From positions 1 through 6,378 of the forward strand of contig QGUY01000231.1 in the NCBI GenBank assembly GCA_003242315.1: 6,378 bases of DNA, given 5' to 3'. Both the position numbers and the translations under genes were made by a program. Under the pieces are notes generated by a model. The model was not told the origin of the DNA and did no database searches. It worked only from the letters and a program-made list of their open reading frames with translations. Positions 1 to 4,677 of this stretch are shown one piece after another; position 1 is the first letter of the stretch, and every line of letters starts with the position of its first letter. The DNA comes from Bacteroidota bacterium. Its GTDB lineage: Bacteria > Bacteroidota > Bacteroidia > Cytophagales > Cyclobacteriaceae.

Positions 1-57
1 TATGCTCAGCCGGTAGATGCTATCGAGAAAGTATACATGCAAGTCATTGTTCGATAG
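1..57 (+). CDS. xkdK: Tail sheath protein, C-terminal end (partial)
   Basis: The first 18 codons read YAQPVDAIEKVYMQVIVR followed by TAG at 55-57. The 5' part of the gene lies outside the window. A C-terminus with a 'PVDAIEKVYM' stretch ending in a short beta strand is what I know from phage contractile tail sheath proteins of the PBSX XkdK type. The position directly upstream of the tail tube gene is the standard sheath-tube order. The sheath forms the outer contractile cylinder around the tube. The ribosome site of the next gene (GGAGG, 58-62) begins immediately after the stop codon, so the two genes are tightly linked. The name rests on 18 residues plus gene order, so the family call is good but not proven. 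Confidence 0.72.
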   Translation, partial: YAQPVDAIEKVYMQVIVR

Positions 58-68
58 GAGGGATATAA

Positions 69-527
69 ATGGCTTTCATGCGTGAGTCAGATGCCATTAG
101 CGGCAAACACGCCAAGGCGTTTGTAACGATAAATGGGCAAGTGGAAGAGCTTTTTTACGCCAGATCTCTTGAAGCAACGATTGAGAAGAACAAAACAGAT
201 GTTCCTGTTTTAGGAAAGACAAACGTCGGACAAAAAGCGACAGGCTGGACAGGAACAGGTACACTCAACATCTACTATGTCACGTCTCGTTTTAGACAAT
301 TGATGTTGGATTATGTGAAAACAGGACGTGATTTTTATTTTGATTTGCAAGTATCTAACGAAGATCCGACATCGTCGACAGGACGTCAGACTGTTGTATT
401 AAAAAACTGTAACCTTGATAGTGTAATCGCTGCGCAGTTTGATGCTACATCAGATGACGCACTAAATGAAGACATCGCTTTTACTTTTGATGACTATGAC
501 GTACTAGAGCAGTTTTCAAACATCTAA
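69..527 (+). CDS. xkdM: Phage tail tube protein, XkdM family
   Basis: This gene encodes 152 residues, close to the usual size of XkdM-type tail tube proteins. Tube proteins stack in rings to form the inner channel through which DNA, or an ejected payload, passes when the sheath contracts. The sequence shows the typical start (MRESDAISGKHAKAFVTING), then an alternating beta-rich body including EATIEKNKTDVPVLGKT, GWTGTGTLNIYYVTS and FYFDLQVSNEDP, and an acidic end (FTFDDYDVLEQF). The ATG at 69 is preceded by a strong ribosome site, AGGAGGG at 56-62, with good spacing. It lies between the sheath end and the chaperone gene, the conserved order in contractile tails. Base composition is more AT-rich than in the tape measure gene. 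Function is assigned from family resemblance and context. Confidence 0.9.
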   Translation: MAFMRESDAISGKHAKAFVTINGQVEELFYARSLEATIEKNKTDVPVLGKTNVGQKATGWTGTGTLNIYYVTSRFRQLMLDYVKTGRDFYFDLQVSNEDPTSSTGRQTVVLKNCNLDSVIAAQFDATSDDALNEDIAFTFDDYDVLEQFSNI

Positions 528-529
528 TA

Positions 530-557
530 AACTCCCCTCTAATCATAGAGGGGAGTT
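530..557 (+). other. Perfect 11-bp hairpin between tail tube and chaperone genes
   Basis: AACTCCCCTCT (530-540) and AGAGGGGAGTT (547-557) are exact reverse complements around a 6-base loop, AATCAT. The hairpin starts three bases after the tube gene stop. No T-run follows on the + strand (the next bases are AATGTAAAAAAGG), and none follows on the - strand either, so it does not look like a classic intrinsic terminator. A plausible role, by inference, is an RNA 3'-end or processing/stability structure that keeps tube mRNA more abundant than the downstream message. A weak or factor-assisted terminator is the alternative. Confidence 0.7.
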
Positions 558-581
558 AATGTAAAAAAGGAGGATGTTTTA

Positions 582-1004
582 GTGAGCAACCTGAAAGCTT
601 TCTTCGCACAGAACGCAAAGACAGAGATTGTCGATGAAGTGATCGTTTCCGACCGCTTCAAAGACGAGCATGGGAAGCCGATCCCGTGGAAGGTTCGGGC
701 GATCACAGAGGCCGAGAACGAACAGCTTCGCAAGGCGTCAACGCAGTTTGTTAAAGGTCCGGGTGGACGCCGGACGGCTGAAATACAGCCCGATGTCTAC
801 ATGGCGAAGGTGGTCGTCGCCAGCGTGGTGTTCCCGGACTTGAAGAATGCGGAACTGCAAAAATCCTATGGCGTTATAGGAGCCGAAGATTTGCTCAAGA
901 AGATGCTTCTGTCTGGCGAATATGCTCGGCTCGTACAGGCTGTTCAAGAGATCAACGGCTTTGATAAAGATATTAATGAGCTAATGGATGAGGTAAAAAA
1001 CTAG
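582..1004 (+). CDS. xkdN: Tail assembly chaperone, XkdN family (short 'G' form)
   Basis: This gene encodes 140 residues, close to the PBSX XkdN size. In long-tailed phages this slot encodes the tail assembly chaperone that binds the tape measure protein and recruits tube subunits. It is not part of the finished tail. Recognisable parts are an N-terminal MSNLKAFFAQNAK, then RFKDEHGKPIPWKVRAIT, and a helical C-terminal half containing YGVIGAEDLLKKMLLSGEY and VQEINGFDKDINELMDEV. The start is GTG at 582, chosen because a strong site AAAGGAGGA (566-574) lies about 8 bases upstream. The last three bases of sense and the stop overlap a slippery heptamer, so a fraction of ribosomes is expected to continue into the -1 frame (see the 582-1198 entry). 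The gene lies between tube and tape measure, as expected, although a cargo gene now separates it from the tape measure. Confidence 0.87.
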   Translation: MSNLKAFFAQNAKTEIVDEVIVSDRFKDEHGKPIPWKVRAITEAENEQLRKASTQFVKGPGGRRTAEIQPDVYMAKVVVASVVFPDLKNAELQKSYGVIGAEDLLKKMLLSGEYARLVQAVQEINGFDKDINELMDEVKN

Positions 1005-1198
1005 TCAAGGAGGGCGACGGCGAATGGAATTATGCCTATTACGCCCTCCACAAGCTCAACATCAAGCCTTGGGAGTTAGCGGAGTACACCGTCGAGCAGA
1101 AAGCGGCTTTGTATGCACTCATCGATCTTAGAATTGAAGCCGAGAAGAAAGCTGAGGCTAAATTAAAAACCAAAAAACCCTCCAAACGCAGGCGTTAA
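582..1198 (+). CDS. Tail assembly chaperone, -1 frameshift 'GT' fusion form
   Basis: A -1 slip at 995-1001 joins the 140 residues of the short form to 65 more codons (1001-1195, stop TAA 1196-1198), giving 205 residues. The extension begins LVKEGDGEWNYAYYALHKLN, then IKPWELAEYTVEQKAALYAL, then a charged helix IDLRIEAEKKAEAKLK and a very basic tail ending KRRR. The extension frame is open and protein-like but contains no ATG and no suitably placed start codon, so it is hardly expressible without frameshifting. Conserved -1 frameshifts in this gene slot are established for dsDNA phages such as lambda G/GT and many contractile phages. By analogy the T part binds the tape measure protein while the G part recruits tube protein. 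The basic C-terminus is compatible with that but does not prove it. The coordinates cover both frames. An annotation without frameshift logic would miss 1005-1198. Confidence 0.85.
995..1001 (+). promoter_or_regulatory. Slippery heptamer A AAA AAC for programmed -1 frameshift
   Basis: In the zero frame (GTA AAA AAC TAG) the bases 995-1001 read A AAA AAC, the canonical X XXY YYZ pattern. Both tRNAs can re-pair on AAA AAA after slipping one base back, moving from the short chaperone frame, whose stop is the very next codon (1002-1004), into the downstream frame that starts with CTA at 1001. The adjacent stop codon and the downstream hairpin strengthen the case. Confidence 0.9.
1009..1049 (+). 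other. Frameshift-stimulating hairpin
   Basis: GGAGGGCG (1009-1016) pairs exactly with CGCCCTCC (1042-1049), an 8-bp GC-rich stem closing a 25-base loop. Inside the loop GGC (1019-1021) can pair with GCC (1034-1036). The stem starts 7 bases after the slippery heptamer, the classic spacing for a stimulatory element of -1 frameshifting. A pseudoknot partner was not identified by eye. The 5' arm also resembles a Shine-Dalgarno sequence (AAGGAGGG), but no start codon downstream of it opens the extension frame. Confidence 0.7.
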
Positions 1199-1236
1199 AT
1201 GTGGTAAAATTTTCTTAAAAATGGCGTTAGGAGGGT
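1177..1236 (+). other. Long inverted repeat masking the cargo gene's ribosome site
   Basis: ACCCTCCAAACGC (1177-1189) and GCGTTAGGAGGGT (1224-1236) are complementary at 12 of 13 positions, with a single A-A mismatch (1184/1229) and a 34-base loop. The 3' arm contains the whole ribosome site AGGAGGG (1229-1235) of the gene starting at 1241. In any transcript coming through from the tail genes the site could be base-paired and hidden. A transcript starting between the arms would lack the 5' arm. The pairing is seen in the sequence; the regulatory role is inferred. Confidence 0.6.
1202..1210 (+). promoter_or_regulatory. Candidate extended -10 promoter for the cargo gene
   Basis: TGGTAAAAT at 1202-1210 matches the extended -10 pattern TGnTATAAT with one difference in the hexamer (TAAAAT). 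The region 16-18 bases upstream has no good -35 (TCCAAA/CCAAAC), which extended -10 promoters can do without. An A-rich stretch lies further upstream (about 1161-1177). Initiation would be expected near 1216-1219, leaving a leader of about 23 bases with the ribosome site. The spot lies just behind the chaperone extension's stop and ahead of an AT-rich gene with its own terminator, which fits a moron promoter. It is a by-eye prediction. Confidence 0.4.
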
Positions 1237-1240
1237 CAAA

Positions 1241-1891
1241 ATGTATACTTTTCTAAGCTTATCGTTCGTTGTGTTTGTTACTGTGTTTCTTATAGGTTTG
1301 ATTTTCTGGATCATCAGGAGAAAAGGAGGAAAATTGGTCCTTTATTCCTTTTTTATTTCCCTGCTTTGTTTAATTTTTCTATCATCCATGTCTAATCCTG
1401 AAGAAATGGCTACAACTTCAGGAACGAATAACACGGACTCACAATCTAACACAGATTCACAACCAGAACAATTTACCCCGATTGTTGACGCTAAACAATT
1501 CGCATTGATTGATGAGGAACAACTTATCAATTTGTTGGGAGAACCAGAAGCTAGAGATGAATGGAATTATAAAAATCCCAGAGGCCAAGAATTTAAGGCT
1601 ATCACATTGAGTTACAACAAAGGCAATCAGGAATTTATGTTTATAGATGGTAAGTTGGTCAGATTTACATATTATGGAGAAGGGCAGACATATGAAAATA
1701 ACGAACACGCCTTAGCGTTATTTGGGATAGATGTTAAGGAAATGCAAAAAATTGGAGATACAGGTTCAGCTATTAGATACCGAGGTAAAAACGACTCAAC
1801 AAAAGTAGATGATTTTTGGCTTACAGAGGGCCTTGGGGAAAACAATACTATAGATACCGTTAAGATAACATATGACGCTAGTTACTTTTAA
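1241..1891 (+). CDS. Predicted membrane-anchored protein of unknown function (moron-type cargo gene)
   Basis: This gene encodes 216 residues, and I do not recognise the family. The N-terminus has two hydrophobic segments, about residues 4-25 and 32-49, separated by the basic turn RRKGGK (26-31). By the positive-inside rule the turn is cytoplasmic, so both the N-terminus and the large C-terminal part should face outward. Residues 51-80 are a polar, low-complexity linker with a tandem NTDSQS-type repeat (64-74). Residues 81-216 look like a compact alpha/beta domain: a helix with EEQLINLLGEPE, then strands such as EFMFIDGKLVRFTYYGEG and DTVKITYDASYF. No lipobox or catalytic motif is evident. Start: ATG 1241 after AGGAGGG (1229-1235). 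G+C is 231/651 by hand count (about 35%), against about 58-63% in sampled tape-measure lines, so it is probably transferred. With its own candidate promoter and terminator between chaperone and tape measure, it looks like a lysogenic-conversion or superinfection-related gene rather than a tail part. That role is inference. Confidence 0.82.
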   Translation: MYTFLSLSFVVFVTVFLIGLIFWIIRRKGGKLVLYSFFISLLCLIFLSSMSNPEEMATTSGTNNTDSQSNTDSQPEQFTPIVDAKQFALIDEEQLINLLGEPEARDEWNYKNPRGQEFKAITLSYNKGNQEFMFIDGKLVRFTYYGEGQTYENNEHALALFGIDVKEMQKIGDTGSAIRYRGKNDSTKVDDFWLTEGLGENNTIDTVKITYDASYF

Positions 1892-1917
1892 CGCCTTGAA
1901 AAAGGCGTTTTTAGTTT
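1890..1917 (+). terminator. Intrinsic terminator after the cargo gene
   Basis: AACGCCTT (1890-1897) and AAGGCGTT (1902-1909) form a perfect 8-bp stem with a GAAA tetraloop. The T-rich stretch TTTTTAGTTT (1908-1917) follows. The 5' arm overlaps the TAA stop of the cargo gene. This is a standard Rho-independent terminator. Because it sits inside the tail operon, late transcription must read through it, or be protected from it, to reach the tape measure and baseplate genes. Confidence 0.82.
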
Positions 1918-1938
1918 GTCTTGAAAGGTGGTTAGCGT

Positions 1939-4005
1939 ATGCCAACTGTAACCGCGACACTGAAAATGTTTGATGCGATGACGAAACCGCTCCAGCAGAT
2001 CACGAACAGTATGAACCTGTTGATCCGGTCGATGGAGCAGATGCAAAGTTCGGCCAATCGGAACCTGACCGTTGATCGCACGTTGATCGCGGCTAAGAAG
2101 CAACTGGCGTCTGCGGAGGCCGGCATCAAGAAAAACATCGACGCCGCGAAGCAGGCGCAGGACAAGTTCACGCAGTCCGTGAGACAGTCGAAATCGTCTG
2201 CAGACGGCCTGTCGTCGTCGATTAAGAAGTGGGTGACTGGTCTTGCCGCCGCTTATTTTACGGTTCAGGGTGTACAAAGCGCGTTGAAATCGGCGGATAC
2301 GTTTATTTCCGCTCGGGCGCGTTTGGATTTGATCGTTGACGAAGGTCAATCTGTGGATGACTTGCAAGCCCGGATTCACGCCGCCGCTCAACGGGCGCGA
2401 GGCGATGTGATTGCCTTGTCGGATAATGTGGCGCGTCTGGGAATTCTGGCGAGCGATGCGTTCAGTTCGAGTGGTGAGATTGTCGCGTTCGTCGAAACGT
2501 TGCAGAAGGCGTTCACGATCAGCGGCACTGGGCCGCAGGAACAAGCCGCCGCTATGTACCAACTGTCGCAAGCGATGGCCGCCGGACGGTTGCAAGGCGA
2601 CGAGTTCCGGTCGATCATGGAGAATGCCCCGATGCTGGCTGATGCGATCGCGAAATATCTTGGCGTGACGAAAGGCGAACTGCGCGACTTGTCGTCCGAG
2701 GGGGCGCTGACGGCTGATGTTATTAAGTCCGCCCTGTTCAGCGCGGCGGATGAGATTAACAAAAAGTTCGCTGAAATGCCGATGACGTTCGGTAGCGCCT
2801 TTCAGATGATTCGAAATGAGGCGTTCAAGGCGTTTGCTCCGGTGTTTCAGCAAATGAACGAGTGGCTTAATTCGGAGCAGGGCGTGGCGATCATGAACGC
2901 CATTACGAACGCGATTTATATGGCCGCCGCCGCCGCGAGTGGTCTGCTGAACATACTGACGTGGATCGGTGACGTGATATATAACAATTGGAACATCATA
3001 GAACCTATTTTGTTCATGGTTATTGGCGTTCTAGGTTCTGCCATCATCCCGTTATTATGGGCAATGATAAAACCTGTCGTAATGTTTGCGGCATCTGTAT
3101 TAACAGCCAGCTGGCCTATCCTGCTGATCGGCGCCGCAATTGGCTTGCTGATCTATATTTTTAACCAATGGGGCGACGTCGCCGCAAAGGTGGTCGGCTT
3201 TATTGGCGGGATCATCGGTACGTTGGTTGCGTTCGTCTACAACCGGTTTGTCTGGTTGGCGAACGGTGTGCTGTCTGTAGCCGAGTTCTTCGTCAACGTA
3301 TGGCGCGATCCTGTGTATGCCGTCAAGAAGCTGTTTTATGATCTGGTGATTAGCGCTCTACAACAGCTTGAAAAGCTGGCAGCCGGGATCGAGAACATCA
3401 TCAACAATATTCCCGGTCTGAAAGTGAACATCACGTCCGGGATCAGCAATCTGCTGAACAAACTGGAAGGTGCTCGGGATAGTCTGCAAAGCAAAGCTGA
3501 TGTCGTCGAGCTGATGCGGTTTGAGCCGATGGACTACACCGAAGCGTTCAACATCGGACGGAAATGGGGCGAAGCCGCTGGCAATAAGGTGCAGGGCGTT
3601 TTCGATAAAATCCAGAATATGTCGAAGGCGTTCGGCGGCGGCGGTGCTGGTGCAATGAATGACATCAGCAAATATCTTGCCAATATTGACAAAAACGGCC
3701 TTAAAAACCTTAACAAACCTAACAAACTTAAAAACCTTAACAAACCTAACAAACTTGACAAAATTGACAAAGTTGGTAAGGTCGGGAAGATCGAGGACAA
3801 GGTAGACATCTCCAGCGAAGATCTGAAGCTGATGCGCGAGCTGGCCGAAATGAAATCGATTCAGAATTTCGTGACGCTGACTCCGACGGTGCAGGTTACG
3901 ACTGGCGATATTCGGAGCGATGTGGATGTGGATACCATCATCAGGCGCATTGAAGATGCTTTGGAGCGCGAGATTGCAAACTCGGCACAAGGGGTGTTTA
4001 GTTGA
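1939..4005 (+). CDS. xkdO: Tail tape measure protein, XkdO family
   Basis: This gene encodes 688 residues. The tape measure protein spans the tail lumen, fixes tail length and is released at ejection. Residues 1-95 are helical and polar (coiled-coil-like). About 110-310 match the conserved tape-measure N-terminal domain, with motifs such as LGVTKGELRDLSSEGALT and GRLQGDEFRSIMENAPMLAD. About 325-455 contain several hydrophobic stretches (around 353-377, 379-407, 417-434), typical of the membrane-inserting part. A Gly-rich patch lies at 566-571, followed by a Lys/Asn/Leu triplet-repeat segment at 588-617. The C-terminus (VQVTTGDIRSDVDVDTIIRR, then a helix) is typical of XkdO. PBSX XkdO is about 1330 residues, so this is about half-length. 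At the usual 1.5 angstrom per residue it predicts a tail near 100 nm. Start ATG 1939 follows AAGGTGG (1925-1931). The stop overlaps the next gene's ATG. Confidence 0.92.
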   Translation: MPTVTATLKMFDAMTKPLQQITNSMNLLIRSMEQMQSSANRNLTVDRTLIAAKKQLASAEAGIKKNIDAAKQAQDKFTQSVRQSKSSADGLSSSIKKWVTGLAAAYFTVQGVQSALKSADTFISARARLDLIVDEGQSVDDLQARIHAAAQRARGDVIALSDNVARLGILASDAFSSSGEIVAFVETLQKAFTISGTGPQEQAAAMYQLSQAMAAGRLQGDEFRSIMENAPMLADAIAKYLGVTKGELRDLSSEGALTADVIKSALFSAADEINKKFAEMPMTFGSAFQMIRNEAFKAFAPVFQQMNEWLNSEQGVAIMNAITNAIYMAAAAASGLLNILTWIGDVIYNNWNIIEPILFMVIGVLGSAIIPLLWAMIKPVVMFAASVLTASWPILLIGAAIGLLIYIFNQWGDVAAKVVGFIGGIIGTLVAFVYNRFVWLANGVLSVAEFFVNVWRDPVYAVKKLFYDLVISALQQLEKLAAGIENIINNIPGLKVNITSGISNLLNKLEGARDSLQSKADVVELMRFEPMDYTEAFNIGRKWGEAAGNKVQGVFDKIQNMSKAFGGGGAGAMNDISKYLANIDKNGLKNLNKPNKLKNLNKPNKLDKIDKVGKVGKIEDKVDISSEDLKLMRELAEMKSIQNFVTLTPTVQVTTGDIRSDVDVDTIIRRIEDALEREIANSAQGVFS
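3700..3753 (+). repeat. Two exact 27-bp tandem repeats in the tape measure gene
   Basis: Positions 3700-3726 and 3727-3753 are identical and in frame, each encoding LKNLNKPNK (residues 588-596 and 597-605). A degenerate 9-base periodicity continues to about 3789 (LDK IDK VGK VGK, residues 606-617), so the underlying unit is a three-residue [L/P/I/V]-[N/D/G]-[K/N] triplet. The repeat is AT-rich and uses CTT and AAC/AAA codons unlike the surrounding GC-rich gene. The two perfect copies suggest recent expansion by slippage. Confidence 0.93.
3989..3995 (+). promoter_or_regulatory. Ribosome site for the LysM protein gene
   Basis: AAGGGGT lies within the last codons of the tape measure gene. Its last G is 10 bases from ATG 4005 and 7 bases from an in-frame TTG at 4002. 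Both starts are possible and differ by one codon. ATG is preferred because it forms the common TGATG stop/start overlap. Confidence 0.6.
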
Positions 4006-4667
4006 TGGATTACGGTATATATCTTTCGGTAAACGATGGGAAAGAAGGATTCCGCATCCCAGTCAATCCGCCTGAAATCGAGATTGAAGAGCAAGGGCAG
4101 GGCAACACATACACCATTGTGAAACTGGGCGAGATCAACGTCATCAAAGAACCGAAGTTATCCGAAATCAGCTTTGATAGTTTCTTCCCTGGCCAACGTT
4201 ATCCTTTTGTGGTGGGCAAGACACTTCTCACCCCTGCCAGATATGTCGAGTTGATCAATAAATGGATGAGAGAAAAACAGGTTGTACGCTTAGTGATGAC
4301 GGACGGGGCAATCGACATCAACATGCCTGTCTCTATCGAGGGCTTCACATGGCGAGAAAAAGCTGGTGCGGTTGGTGATATTGAATATGAGTTATCCCTG
4401 AAACGCTATGTCTATCACGCACCTAAAAGGGTGACTATCAAGCTGCAAAACAACAAGGCAAACGTGAAGAAAAAACAGTCACGCCCGAAAGAGAAGAAGC
4501 CGCCGCGCATATACAGGTTAAAGCGTGGGGACACGTTGTGGGGACTGGCCAAGCGCTTTCTTGGTAGTGGAACGAGATGGCGCGAAATTGCAAGGCTGAA
4601 CGGGATCAAAGACTCCCAAGTGCGCAGGTTGCCCATTGGGTTGAAGGTCAAAATTCCGCCGGCATGA
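4005..4667 (+). CDS. xkdP: LysM-domain tail/baseplate protein, XkdP family
   Basis: This gene encodes 220 residues from the ATG, close to PBSX XkdP (about 235). Residues 1-145 form the phage-specific N-terminal domain, opening with GIYLSVNDGKEGFRIPVNPP and containing KLSEISFDSFFPGQRYPF, a pattern of the XkdP/baseplate LysM group. A Lys-rich linker (151-166) leads to a LysM domain (about 169-218) with the hallmark YRLKRGDTLWGLAKRFLG and an end PIGLKVKIPP. LysM modules bind peptidoglycan-type glycans or serve as assembly modules at the tail end. In phages of this type the protein sits at the junction of tape measure and baseplate, comparable to T4 gp53 by position. The ATG (4005-4007) overlaps the tape measure TGA (4003-4005), indicating translational coupling. 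An in-frame TTG at 4002 would add one residue. Confidence 0.88.
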   Translation: MDYGIYLSVNDGKEGFRIPVNPPEIEIEEQGQGNTYTIVKLGEINVIKEPKLSEISFDSFFPGQRYPFVVGKTLLTPARYVELINKWMREKQVVRLVMTDGAIDINMPVSIEGFTWREKAGAVGDIEYELSLKRYVYHAPKRVTIKLQNNKANVKKKQSRPKEKKPPRIYRLKRGDTLWGLAKRFLGSGTRWREIARLNGIKDSQVRRLPIGLKVKIPPA

Positions 4668-4672
4668 GGTGG
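4666..4672 (+). promoter_or_regulatory. Ribosome site deciding the hub gene start
   Basis: GAGGTGG overlaps the stop codon of the LysM gene and is spaced properly for ATG 4678. An in-frame GTG at 4669 lies inside this site and has no ribosome site of its own, so ATG 4678 is preferred. Confidence 0.7.
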
Positions 4673-4677
4673 CTCAT

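Noticed and set aside
559..564. Minimal ATG-TAA start-stop pair preceded by GAGGGGAG
   Set aside because: It could be a ribosome-stalling mini-frame, but the purine stretch is the 3' arm of the hairpin and would be paired. A two-codon coincidence is likely.
1024..1134. ATG frame after AAGGAGGG (1007-1014) inside the chaperone extension
   Set aside because: The ribosome-like sequence is the frameshift stem's 5' arm. The frame is only about 36 codons, is out of phase with the protein-like extension, and has no convincing composition.
1355..1375. Possible lipoprotein signal in the cargo protein (Cys43 in SLLCLIF)
   Set aside because: The position -3 residue is Ser and hydrophobic residues follow the Cys directly, so it does not fit a lipobox. 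A transmembrane helix is the better reading.
1888..2853. Long open frame of 321 codons on the - strand opposite the tape measure start
   Set aside because: It lies antisense to a well-supported tape measure domain, has an Arg/His/Leu-rich composition typical of a shadow of GC-rich coding sequence, and has no family resemblance.
3358..3990. Open frame of 210 codons on the - strand opposite the tape measure end
   Set aside because: Its FVKFVRFVKVFKFV-like repeats are only the complement of the Lys/Asn/Leu triplet repeat. It is antisense to a conserved C-terminus.
4669..4677. GTG start three codons upstream for the hub gene
   Set aside because: No ribosome site precedes it. The GAGGTGG overlapping it serves ATG 4678 with proper spacing.
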